Below are positions 16,674 through 22,579 of a DNA stretch of 22,579 nucleotides, piece by piece. Source of the DNA: Chloroflexota bacterium (GTDB lineage: Bacteria; Chloroflexota; Limnocylindria; Limnocylindrales; CSP1-4); NCBI GenBank assembly GCA_021789355.1, contig JAJYJR010000024.1, positions 1-22,579 of the forward strand, read 5' to 3'. Every line of letters begins with the position of its first letter. Position 1 is the stretch's first letter. The position numbers were made by a program, and so were the translations under genes. The notes beneath the pieces are model-generated. The model did not search any database. It had not been told where the DNA came from and saw only the letters and a program-made list of their open reading frames with translations.

Positions 16674-17095
16674 TGGAGGACGACGACTTCGCGCTGCTCG
16701 GCCGGCAGATCGGCTAGCACCCGTCGCAGCGCGTCCCGCTCGGCCAGCCGGGTCGCCGGGAAGGCCGCCACCGGCTCCGGTGCGTCGTCGATCGACAGCG
16801 TCCGGACACGCCGCCGGCGCCGAAGGCGATCCCGGCATCCGTTCACGAGGATGCGCTGGAACCAAGGACCGAACCGCTCGGCGTCCCGCAGGCTCCCGAA
16901 GCGATCCCACGCCTGGACCGCCGCGTCCTGGACGGCGTCCTGCGCCTCAACCTCGCTGCCGAGGAGGACCGCGGCGAGCCGGTACGAGGCGGCGAGCTGC
17001 CGATCCGCGAGCCGGGCGAACGCCTCGGCACGAAGCGCCTCTCGGCTCCGGGCCGCCGCCCCGGGCTCCGTCACTGCCGCCTCCCGTCCGAACAT
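16670..17095 (-). pseudogene. ECF sigma factor 3, truncated before region 4.2
   Basis: 141 residues from ATG 17095. Region 2 is intact (LAASYRLAAVLLGSEVEAQDAV, then FGPWFQRILVNGCRDRLRRRRR) and the region 4 entry RLAERDALRRVLADLPAEQREVVVLH is present. The protein stops there, about 50 residues before the helix-turn-helix ends (compare LPAEQRLVLALRFVEDLTVPEIA in the sigma factor at 11530). It therefore lacks -35 recognition. The stop lies in CTAG 16670-16673, which is also the stop of the converging gene; beyond it the strand is that gene's antisense. The promoter is intact and the coding part is undamaged, so truncation is recent or the short protein has a role. A sequence breakpoint or assembly join is the simplest explanation. 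Confidence 0.75.
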
Positions 17096-17104
17096 GCCGT
17101 TCCA

Positions 17105-17131
17105 GACGATGCAGCCCCCCGAATCGTTCGA
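17105..17131 (-). promoter_or_regulatory. ECF-type promoter of the truncated sigma gene
   Basis: Read on the minus strand: TCGAACG, 16 bases, then CGTC (followed by TGG), ending nine bases before ATG 17095. It matches the GAAC-N17-CGTC motif of the other two sigma operons, including the short gap to the start codon seen at 11530. Confidence 0.6.
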
Positions 17132-17206
17132 TCCTCGCTCATGCGCCGCGCAAGCGTGACGTCGAAACGCAGGTCCCTGACGGGTCGAAGGCCTCTTGAC
17201 CCCCTC

Positions 17207-17223
17207 GGCTCAGATCCTGAGCC
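17207..17223. repeat. Perfect 7-bp inverted repeat
   Basis: GGCTCAG, ATC, CTGAGCC lies in the divergent intergenic region between the truncated sigma gene and the next operon. It is not followed by a T run on either strand, so it is more likely an operator or chance hairpin than a terminator. Confidence 0.4.
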
Positions 17224-17283
17224 TCGATTTGACGATCGGCCCAAAGATGAGGCGAGCGCTCTCTACGCCGCGACGAGCGCTGG

Positions 17284-17310
17284 TGTCCGGAACCGACGGG
17301 CCGCGACGTT
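17284..17310 (+). promoter_or_regulatory. Second-type ECF promoter before the ABC transporter unit
   Basis: TGTCCGG, 16 bases, then CGTT. It matches the TGTCCGA-N16-CGTC found just before the fourth sigma gene at 21190 and resembles the published TGTCACA-N16-CGTC type of some ECF groups. Predicted start near 17318, with GGAGG at 17334-17338 before ATG 17346. Confidence 0.55.
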
Positions 17311-17345
17311 AGGTTAGTAGTTCCGGGCGCACGGGAGGCGTCAAG

Positions 17346-17546
17346 ATGACAGGTCCCAGTTCTGATCCCCGGCTCCTCGGGGCAGTCTGGGCGAACGAGG
17401 AGCGCGCCGCCGCCGGACAGTCCGACACGGCCCAGGCCAGGCGGCACCGTGCCGCGGATCGTGTCGCGGCGCGAGCCCGAGCCTCCGATACGCCGCGCGA
17501 AGGGGTGCTGCGGCGAGTTGCACGCTGGCTGCGCCTCCGGCGATGA
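17346..17546 (+). CDS. Small basic protein heading the ABC transporter unit
   Basis: 66 residues with a clear GGAGG seven bases before ATG 17346. The composition is Arg/Ala-rich and hydrophilic, probably helical (NEERAAAGQSDTAQARRHRAAD), and it ends in a basic amphipathic stretch, GVLRRVARWLRLRR, that could lie on the inner membrane surface. There is no cysteine or signal peptide. Its stop overlaps the ATG of the next gene in an ATGA, so the two are translated together. By position, directly before a single-helix membrane protein and an ABC transporter, it may be an accessory or regulatory peptide. No family is recognised. Confidence 0.6.
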   Translation: MTGPSSDPRLLGAVWANEERAAAGQSDTAQARRHRAADRVAARARASDTPREGVLRRVARWLRLRR

Positions 17547-17980
17547 AGCGCTGGCGCGCGATGAGCGTGACCGGGCGCGCAGACGAGGCGAGTCAGGCCA
17601 GGCGACGGGACATCACGGCGGCCGCGGTCATGCTCCTCACGTTCGTGTGCCTGGCCGTGATCGGCCGCTTCGTGTTCCTCGAGACCCAGATGGAGCCCAC
17701 CGGCGGAGCGTTCGGGATCCCGACCCGCATCCCGCTGTGCGGTCGCCAGTTCGAGACGTCGCCCGACACGGCACGCCGGTACACGATGGCCGAGATCGAG
17801 GCGACGATCACGCCGGGCTACCGGCCGATCGTCCTTGAGCCGACGATCGGCGATCTCCCGGTGCTGGGGCTCTTCGAGTCGCACCCGTACCCGCCCGGCA
17901 TGGCGGCCTGCGACACGCTGATCTTCCTGCATGTCGGCCCCGACTCGTACCTGAGCTACGGGCTCATGGGGAGCGCGTAG
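17543..17980 (+). CDS. Single-pass membrane protein with an extracytoplasmic domain
   Basis: 145 residues. A basic N-terminus (about 1-23) precedes one membrane helix at about 24-45 (AAAVMLLTFVCLAVIGRFVF), giving an N-in orientation. The outer domain of about 100 residues has two cysteines, in PLCGRQFE and MAACDTLIF, that could pair. The stretch between (TITPGYRPIVLEPTIGDLPVLG) looks beta-rich. ATG 17543 overlaps the previous stop; ATG 17561 is an alternative start. It is probably cotranscribed with the ABC transporter that follows. The family is not recognised; an accessory or sensing role is a guess from context. Confidence 0.65.
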   Translation: MKRWRAMSVTGRADEASQARRRDITAAAVMLLTFVCLAVIGRFVFLETQMEPTGGAFGIPTRIPLCGRQFETSPDTARRYTMAEIEATITPGYRPIVLEPTIGDLPVLGLFESHPYPPGMAACDTLIFLHVGPDSYLSYGLMGSA

Positions 17981-17982
17981 GC

Positions 17983-18042
17983 ATGAAGGAGGGAGAGTCT
18001 GGGGATGGCGAGATCGGACGCGGAGCGAGGACGTGCACGTGA
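17983..18042 (+). CDS. Possible 19-residue leader peptide before the ABC ATPase
   Basis: A tiny frame from ATG 17983 (MKEGESGDGEIGRGARTCT) to TGA 18040-18042. The TGA overlaps the GTG 18039 start of the ATPase as GTGA, the same coupling style used elsewhere here. It begins two bases after the preceding stop codon. It could couple translation across the gap or be chance, and the sequence offers no further test. Confidence 0.25.
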   Translation: MKEGESGDGEIGRGARTCT

Positions 18043-18923
18043 CGGAGCTGGCGCTGGAGGTCCGGCGACTGTCGAAGCGCTACGGCCGCCACACGTGGGC
18101 GCTGCGCGACGTCGACCTCGCGCTCGAGGCGGGCGGCATCATCGGACTGGTCGGGCCGAACGGGGCAGGCAAGAGCACGCTGCTCAAGACCTGGATCGGG
18201 TTCGAGCGTCCGACCGCTGGCGAGGTGCGAGTGTTCGGCGCCGACCCGTGGCGCGAGCGCGCCGCGGTCCTCTCTCACACGGCGTACCTGCCGCAGTCGC
18301 CCGCGCTCTACCGCGACCTGCGCGTGTCCGATCACCTCGAATTCGTCGCCCACTACCGGGGCGCGGGCTTCGACCGGGCATGGGCGGCGAAGCGGCTCGT
18401 CGACCTGCGCGTACCGCTCGACGCCGTGGCGGGCTCGCTCTCGGGCGGTCAGGCCGCCCAGGTGGGACTCGCCATCGCGCTCGGCCTGCGCGCGGCGGTG
18501 CTGCTCCTTGACGAGCCGCTGGCGAACCTCGACCCGCTCGCCCGGCGCGAGTTCATCGAGGTGCTCGTCGACGACCTCTCCGCCTCGGGTGCCACCGCCA
18601 TCCTGTCCTCGCACATCGTGTCGGACATCGAGCGCGCGTGCGGCCGCCTCGTCGTGCTCGGGGTCGGACGTCTGCTGCTCACAGGGGCTGTCGAGGAGAT
18701 CCTCGCGGCGCACGCGATCGCGGGCGAGGCCGACGCGCTGGAGGCGGCGAGGGATCCGGACGCGCGGCCTGCGGATGACAGGTCGGCCATCGTGGCGGAG
18801 CTGCCGGGCGGCGGCACGCTCGTGCGCGTCGGTCCGGCTGTCGCAGCACACGGCTGTCGGCCGGCCACCGTCGATGATGTCGTGCTCGGCTACCTCGTTG
18901 CCGGGCGGGCGCTCGAGGGATGA
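18039..18923 (+). CDS. ABC transporter ATP-binding protein (CcmA/BcrA-type)
   Basis: 294 residues from GTG 18039; GTG 18033 is possible, but GAGG at 18027-18030 is spaced better for 18039. Motifs: Walker A GPNGAGKS at about 39-46, Q-loop in AYLPQSP at about 86, signature LSGGQ at 134-138, Walker B LLLDEPLANLD at about 155-165 and the switch histidine in SSHIVSD at about 192. The signature continues AAQ instead of the usual charged QR/KR residues. The C-terminal 90 residues, after VVLGVGRLLLTGAVEEIL, form the family's extra domain. Its stop overlaps the first permease ATG by four bases. This is the energy-coupling subunit of a transporter with two different permeases; export is likely and the substrate unknown. 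Confidence 0.92.
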   Translation: MTELALEVRRLSKRYGRHTWALRDVDLALEAGGIIGLVGPNGAGKSTLLKTWIGFERPTAGEVRVFGADPWRERAAVLSHTAYLPQSPALYRDLRVSDHLEFVAHYRGAGFDRAWAAKRLVDLRVPLDAVAGSLSGGQAAQVGLAIALGLRAAVLLLDEPLANLDPLARREFIEVLVDDLSASGATAILSSHIVSDIERACGRLVVLGVGRLLLTGAVEEILAAHAIAGEADALEAARDPDARPADDRSAIVAELPGGGTLVRVGPAVAAHGCRPATVDDVVLGYLVAGRALEG

Positions 18924-19816
18924 CCCCCATTCGTCTCTGGTGGCGTGGCAGCCGCCGCCTCGTGCTGCTCGCGGCCGCCGTGGTCGCGGTCGTCGCCATC
19001 GCGGGGATTGCGCGGGCGGCGACCCTCACATGTCCGTCCGAAGTGAATGTCTGGCAGTGCGCGTCGATCGGTGACTCCGACCCGTTCGCGAGCCTCGCAA
19101 CGTTCGTCGTGGCCCTGGTCCCGGTGCTCCTCGGCCTGCTGCTCGGCGTCGACGCGATCGGCGGCGAGATCGAGGCGGGCACAGCGCGACTCGCGTGGTT
19201 GATCGCGCCCGATCGGCGGGGCTGGCTCGTCGGGCGGATCGCCCCCGGCCTGCTCGCCACGCTCGCAGTCGGACTCGTCGCCGGTGCGATGAACACGCTC
19301 GTCGTGGCCCTGCTCCACCCCGGGCACGCCCTGCCGAGCTCGTTCGTCAGCTACGGGCTGTGGGGTCCCATCCTCGCCATGCGCGCGCTCGGCGGGTACG
19401 CGATCGGCGTCCTCCTCGGGCAGGCCCTGCGTCGTGTCGTCCCCGCGGTCGCGCTCGGGCTCCTCGCGGTCGCGATCCTGCTGCCGGGGGCGCTCATTGT
19501 CGGCCGCGCGTTCGAGCCGGCGGTGCCCATCGCGCTCAGCGACCCGACGACGGCCGACGCCCTTCCGGTGGCCACCGGCATGAACGGCCCCGACGGCCAC
19601 CCGCTCGAGGGTCCGTGCCTGGCGCCCAACTTCCCCGATGATCCGACGGGCGAGAAGCAGCTGGCGTGGCAGGACCGGAACTGCATTCCCTGGCAGACGG
19701 TCCTTCCGGGTCCAAAGATGTCGATCGTCGAGCTTCGCGAGTCGGCAGTGCTCGCGGTTGCCGTGCTTCTCTCGGGCGGCGCGGCGTTCGGGCTGGTGGG
19801 GAGCCGGAGGCCGTAG
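18920..19816 (+). CDS. ABC-2-like transporter permease, subunit 1
   Basis: 298 residues with about six membrane helices: 14-34, 62-79 (FVVALVPVLLGLLLGVDA), 102-122, 140-160, 168-192 and 272-295. The segment GGEIEAGTARLAWLIAPDRRGWLVGR after the second helix is the cytoplasmic coupling region typical of ABC-2 permeases. A long outer loop between the last two helices (about 200-265) contains cysteines in EGPCLAPNF and DRNCIPWQT, and another pair (TCPSE, WQCAS) lies in the first outer loop. The start overlaps the ATPase stop. The second permease begins one base after its stop, so the two probably form a heterodimer. Confidence 0.82.
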   Translation: MTPIRLWWRGSRRLVLLAAAVVAVVAIAGIARAATLTCPSEVNVWQCASIGDSDPFASLATFVVALVPVLLGLLLGVDAIGGEIEAGTARLAWLIAPDRRGWLVGRIAPGLLATLAVGLVAGAMNTLVVALLHPGHALPSSFVSYGLWGPILAMRALGGYAIGVLLGQALRRVVPAVALGLLAVAILLPGALIVGRAFEPAVPIALSDPTTADALPVATGMNGPDGHPLEGPCLAPNFPDDPTGEKQLAWQDRNCIPWQTVLPGPKMSIVELRESAVLAVAVLLSGGAAFGLVGSRRP

Positions 19817-19817
19817 G

Positions 19818-20693
19818 GTGCTCGTGACCCTCCGCCTGACGCTCCGGCGGCTCGCCCTCGAAGCGCTCGTCTGCCTCGCCGCCAGCATCGTGATCACCCT
19901 CGGCGGGTACCTTCTCGCCCGGATCGTCGCCACCGCCCGGACGCCCGAGGCGGTCCAGGCCTGGATGGGCCTCGTCCCGTATGCGAAGGAAGCCCTCCTC
20001 GTCGCGCCGATCGTCGCGGCGATCGTGCTCGGCACCTCGCTCGCGGCGTCGGAGATCGAGCGCGGGAATGCGGCGTTCGCCTGGTCGATCGCCCTCGACC
20101 GGCGGCGCTGGCTGGCGGAGACGGCCGCAGCCGGCGCGCTCCTCGCGCTCGTCGTCTCGATCCCGCTCGCCTGGGCGAGCGCCGAGCTCGGCGCCGCGCT
20201 CGGGCCGCTCCTCGACGCGCGGACCTCGGGATGGATCGACCCGGCCTGGCCGCTCGTGCTCGCCCGACCGCTCGTCGCGTACGCCCTCGCCTGGCTGGCG
20301 GGGCTCCTCGTCGGTCGCTCACTGCCGGCGCTCCTCGCCGTCATCCTGGCCGCCGCGGTCGTCATCGGTAGCCTCGAGCTCGGGTTCGCGGCGGGGCGCT
20401 CGGCCGTCGCGATCTCGATCGACCCGGCGACCCCGGCCACGTTCTGGGTGAGCGATGCCGTCCGGCTCACCGATGGCCGGATCGTCCCGGTTGGCGAGGC
20501 GACGGCGCTCACCCAGCCGGTGCCGGGCGTGTTGAGCGAGTCGATGGACCCTCAGTACATTGCGGTCACGCTCGGGCTCTCGCCGGAACTGCGGCAAGAG
20601 GAGCCCGCGATCGAGATCGCGGGCTCGCTGGCCGCCGCATGCGTCGTGCTGATCGGGGCGGTGATCGTCCTCGGCCGTCGTCGGCCCGGGTAG
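19818..20693 (+). CDS. ABC-2-like transporter permease, subunit 2
   Basis: 291 residues, started at GTG 19818 with GGAGG seven bases upstream; the open frame further left overlaps subunit 1 and is not coding. About six helices follow the same plan as subunit 1, including a coupling segment AASEIERGNAAFAWSIALDRRRW after the second helix and a long outer loop (about 202-260) before the last helix (AGSLAAACVVLIGAVIVLG). Unlike subunit 1, the outer loop has no cysteine. The shared plan, with EIE near the coupling segment, suggests that the two permeases arose by duplication. A perfect 12-bp hairpin sequence lies in its 3' end. Confidence 0.8.
   Translation: MLVTLRLTLRRLALEALVCLAASIVITLGGYLLARIVATARTPEAVQAWMGLVPYAKEALLVAPIVAAIVLGTSLAASEIERGNAAFAWSIALDRRRWLAETAAAGALLALVVSIPLAWASAELGAALGPLLDARTSGWIDPAWPLVLARPLVAYALAWLAGLLVGRSLPALLAVILAAAVVIGSLELGFAAGRSAVAISIDPATPATFWVSDAVRLTDGRIVPVGEATALTQPVPGVLSESMDPQYIAVTLGLSPELRQEEPAIEIAGSLAAACVVLIGAVIVLGRRRPG
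20601..20626. repeat. Perfect 12-bp inverted repeat in the permease 3' end
   Basis: GAGCCCGCGATC, GA, GATCGCGGGCTC. Both arms are exact complements separated by two bases, giving a very stable hairpin with a four-base loop in practice. It lies about 70 bases before the permease stop and encodes EPAIEIAGS. It is not followed by a T run. Confidence 0.75.
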
Positions 20694-20736
20694 CGCGCGC
20701 GGAGACCGGTATCGGAGGAACGAGGCGGAGGCTGGC

Positions 20737-21168
20737 ATGAGATGTCGAGGCAGCGGTTTCCCGTTGGGCCCGGGCGGCGGAGCGGCATGCGTCGTCGTCC
20801 TGGCGGCGGCGTTGACGGCGGGGTGTTCCGGGGGAACGGCGGTCAGCGTGTCCGACAGCGTGACGGCGGCTCCGATGTGTCCCCTGGCCACTGGCGCGAC
20901 GGTGGTTCCCGCCTGCACCCCGCAACCGCTGTCGGGCGTCCACCTGACGATCGTCACGGCGACCGGCGGCTCACAATCCGGGACGGTCGTCGCCGAGCCG
21001 GTGACGGACCAGACGGGCTCCTTCGTCGTCGCGCTCCAACCAGGCGAGTACCGCGTCCAGGGGCAGGGCATGCCTGCGCTGGTCGCGCCGTCGCCGGTGT
21101 TCTTCGACGTCGCCGCGGACAGCCGGCCCGTCGAGATCACCCTCAGGTACGACGCCGACATCCGGTAG
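20737..21168 (+). CDS. Lipoprotein with a carboxypeptidase-regulatory-like beta domain
   Basis: 143 residues with GGAGG five bases before ATG 20737. The signal peptide ends in the lipobox LTAGC, with the lipid-bearing cysteine at about residue 30. After a short Ser/Thr spacer, residues from about 60 (PLSGVHLTIVTATGG) through GTVVAEPVTDQTGSFVVALQPGEYRVQG to FFDVAADSRPVEITLRY follow the pattern of prealbumin-like or carboxypeptidase-regulatory-like folds: a strand, a TDxxGxF turn, an LxPGxY turn and a closing strand. Two cysteines (MCPLA, PACTP) could form a disulfide. It lies between the transporter permeases and a sigma gene on the same strand, and is likely an accessory surface protein. Confidence 0.75.
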   Translation: MRCRGSGFPLGPGGGAACVVVLAAALTAGCSGGTAVSVSDSVTAAPMCPLATGATVVPACTPQPLSGVHLTIVTATGGSQSGTVVAEPVTDQTGSFVVALQPGEYRVQGQGMPALVAPSPVFFDVAADSRPVEITLRYDADIR

Positions 21169-21189
21169 CAGCGATATCGGCCGTCCTGT

Positions 21190-21216
21190 TGTCCGAAGTC
21201 GCCTGGGCTGTGCGTC
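21190..21216 (+). promoter_or_regulatory. Second-type ECF promoter before the fourth sigma gene
   Basis: TGTCCGA, 16 bases, then CGTC, ending eight bases before ATG 21225. It has the same -10 and spacing as the other ECF promoters here but a different -35. It matches TGTCCGG-N16-CGTT at 17284, suggesting that this sigma controls both itself and the transporter unit. Confidence 0.55.
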
Positions 21217-21224
21217 TTCAGGAC

Positions 21225-21767
21225 ATGAGCAGCGAGGCAGCCGTCGCGGACGTCGACCAGGCCGCGGTTGGTGTGCACGCCGCCGACGCCCTGGAGGTGC
21301 TCTACCTCACCCACCGGGAAGCTGTCTTCCGCTACCTCCGGGCGATCAGCCGCGACGAGGACGGCGCGCTCGACCTCACGGCGACGACATTCGAGCGCGC
21401 GTTTCGCGAGCTGCGTGCCGGGCGCGAACCCGGTATCGGGTGGCTGCTGCGAACCGCGCGGAACGCGGCGATCGATGCGGACCGGCGGGCTCGGACTGCG
21501 GCGCTCCTCCGTTGGCGATCTGCCGTGGTCGAGCCGTCCGCTCCGTCGCTCGAGGAGCGCGCGCTCGGGCTGGAACGGGCGGAGCGGGTTCGCGCCGCTC
21601 TGGCGCACCTGCCCGGACCCCAGCGCGACACCATCGCGCTGCGCTACACGACCGATCTGACCGTGCGAGAGATCGCCGACGTGATCGGCAAGAGCCCGAG
21701 TGCCACCCAGAAGCTGCTCGATCGTGGCCGCGTCCGCCTCAAGGAGGCGCTCCATGACCTCGCCTGA
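21225..21767 (+). CDS. ECF RNA polymerase sigma factor 4
   Basis: 180 residues from ATG 21225. Region 2 is at about 22-90 (LEVLYLTHREAVFRYLRAI, TTFERAFRELRAG, GIGWLLRTARNAAIDADRR). Region 4 is at about 118-178 (RVRAALAHLPGPQRDTIALRY, then DLTVREIADVIGKSPSATQKLLDRGRVRLKEAL, a complete helix-turn-helix). It lacks the VNVCRDR motif shared by the other three sigma factors and so belongs to a different ECF group, in keeping with its different promoter motif. The ATG lies eight bases after the -10 element, so the message may be leaderless. The stop overlaps its membrane partner by 14 bases. Confidence 0.9.
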   Translation: MSSEAAVADVDQAAVGVHAADALEVLYLTHREAVFRYLRAISRDEDGALDLTATTFERAFRELRAGREPGIGWLLRTARNAAIDADRRARTAALLRWRSAVVEPSAPSLEERALGLERAERVRAALAHLPGPQRDTIALRYTTDLTVREIADVIGKSPSATQKLLDRGRVRLKEALHDLA

Positions 21768-22365
21768 GTTCGAGACGACCCTGCGCTCCGTCCTCGACAC
21801 ACCCATGACGGCTCGTCAGCGCGCCGCGCTTGATGCCCGGCTGGAGGAGCGTCTCGCGGACGCCACGTCGCACAGGATCCGCGTCCGACGCCGGTCCATC
21901 CTCCTGGCGGCCGCGGTGCTGCTCCTCGTCGTGCCCGCGGTGTTCCCGGTCTCGGCACTCATCCGGACGACGGAAGCGCCGCTCGGTCTCGAGTCGTCGG
22001 CGGCGTTCCAGGCCGAGATCGACGCGGCGGAGAAGCTGGTTCCGCTCCCCGCCGGAGCCACGTGGCCCCCGTACCTCGTCGCGCAAGACGGAGCCAACTA
22101 CTCGGCCGGCGGCGGTCGATCGTGGGTGGAGATGGTGGCGTTCTGCAGTTGGAGCCGCTCGTGGCTCGACGCGACGAGGACCGGGGCGTCGGAGCAGGCG
22201 CAGGTGGCGCGGACGACGATCCTGTCCGTGTCGACGTGGGAGTTGTATGGCGGTCAGTTCTCGACGGACAGTTCGCGCAACGCCATTGGACGCGTGGTCG
22301 CGGCCGTGCGCGCTGGTGACGCCTCGACCGTCGCAGGCTTTGTCCAACTCAATTGCGCCGGGTAG
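21754..22365 (+). CDS. Membrane-anchored partner of sigma factor 4 (anti-sigma-like)
   Basis: 203 residues. A perfect AGGAGG lies six bases before ATG 21754, inside the sigma gene. The cytoplasmic part (about 1-48) is helical and charged (MTARQRAALDARLEERLADA) with no zinc-binding motif. One membrane helix lies at about 49-70. The outer domain (about 71-203) has no Asp-boxes; it reads AAFQAEIDAAEKLVPLPAGATWP, then a WVEMVAFCSWSRSWLDA segment, and ends VQLNCAG with two cysteines. Position and topology suggest that it regulates the overlapping sigma factor, although no anti-sigma domain is recognisable by eye. Confidence 0.7.
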   Translation: MTSPEFETTLRSVLDTPMTARQRAALDARLEERLADATSHRIRVRRRSILLAAAVLLLVVPAVFPVSALIRTTEAPLGLESSAAFQAEIDAAEKLVPLPAGATWPPYLVAQDGANYSAGGGRSWVEMVAFCSWSRSWLDATRTGASEQAQVARTTILSVSTWELYGGQFSTDSSRNAIGRVVAAVRAGDASTVAGFVQLNCAG

Positions 22366-22490
22366 CGGAGAACGAGGAGGCCGCGCGACGACCCAGGCCG
22401 ACCGAGACCGCGTGGGCGAGCGTCGCCCCCCGGGCTCGCTCGAACGCCACGGCTTCTCCCAGAACCCGGTTTCGCCGCGCCGCCCCTGCT

Positions 22491-22579
22491 TCAAGTCGCA
22501 CCGGTAGCGGTGCCGCGGTTGTCGTCACGATAGATCGGCGAGCCTGCCTGGCGAGCCTCGGTATCGACGGTCGCCTCGA
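22491..22579 (-). CDS. C-terminal end of an unidentified protein (partial)
   Basis: A minus-strand frame enters from the right edge and ends at TGA 22493-22491. The 28 visible residues include EATVDTEARQAGSPIYRDD and end GTATGAT. The polar composition and GC-rich wobble bases are compatible with real coding sequence. It converges on the sigma partner gene, leaving about 125 bases between them. Too short to identify. Confidence 0.35.
   Translation of the reverse strand, partial: EATVDTEARQAGSPIYRDDNRGTATGAT

Noticed and set aside
18005..18511. ATG 18005 with a GGAGGGAG site as a separate gene
   Set aside because: The frame runs through the ABC ATPase in the wrong phase and yields Arg/Ala/Gly-rich nonsense.
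21739..22494. 251-codon minus-strand frame opposite the sigma 4 partner gene
   Set aside because: It lies antisense to two well-supported genes with good ribosome sites and has shadow-like composition.
22470..22515. A T-loop-like CTTCAAGTC suggesting a tRNA 3' end or attachment site
   Set aside because: No matching acceptor, D or anticodon stems could be found upstream on either strand.
1..22579. CRISPR arrays, intact transposases, phage genes, rRNA or tRNA genes
   Set aside because: I saw no regular short repeats with spacers, no transposase or integrase motifs and no conserved RNA sequences.

Overview
This is a high-GC (roughly 70%) bacterial chromosome segment with compact, translationally coupled genes, frequent ATGA overlaps, GTG/TTG starts and very long spurious open frames. 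The gene mix is ECF sigma factors paired with membrane-anchored partners lacking a zinc-finger anti-sigma domain, Asp-box (BNR-like) beta-propellers, DUF4232-like tails, PadR-controlled FtsX exporters and Gly/Pro/Ala-rich lipoproteins. It suggests a Chloroflexota (Limnocylindria-like) or actinobacterial genome. No rRNA, tRNA or other phylogenetic marker is present, so this placement is a lean only.

Layout. 1-570: the tail of one gene facing a coupled pair of tiny related proteins. 753-1079: a small membrane protein. 1378-5297 (minus): a PadR repressor, a LolD/MacB-type ATPase and a very large FtsX permease, all overlapping. The permease reads correctly only if one base is missing near 3960. 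5298-5946: a debris zone with the truncated C-terminus of an ABC-2 permease. 6146-6874 (minus): a polytopic membrane protein.

7114-14237 is the core: two ECF sigma/membrane-partner operons flanking a propeller lipoprotein. Each partner has a short cytoplasmic segment, one membrane helix and a large Asp-box propeller outside the cell; the second also ends in a DUF4232-like domain. 14289-17095 holds two further membrane-anchored extracytoplasmic proteins, one an internal tandem duplication, and an ECF sigma gene that has lost its -35-binding region 4.2 and meets its neighbour at a shared CTAG stop. Reading upstream regions by eye, I found the same promoter-like motif, GAAC-N17-CGTC, before all three of these sigma genes and before the duplicated-domain gene. 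This ties the region together as one probable autoregulated regulon.

17284-22365 looks like one long plus-strand unit: two small coupled proteins, an ABC ATPase with two ABC-2-like permeases, a lipoprotein, a fourth ECF sigma and its membrane partner. A different motif, TGTCCGR-N16-CGTY, lies before both the first gene of this unit and the fourth sigma gene, suggesting that this sigma drives the transporter unit. The window ends in the C-terminus of a minus-strand gene.

The best candidate for something undescribed is the 7.1-17.1 kb array of ECF sigma factors with extracytoplasmic propeller partners, their shared promoter motif and probable leaderless sigma mRNAs.
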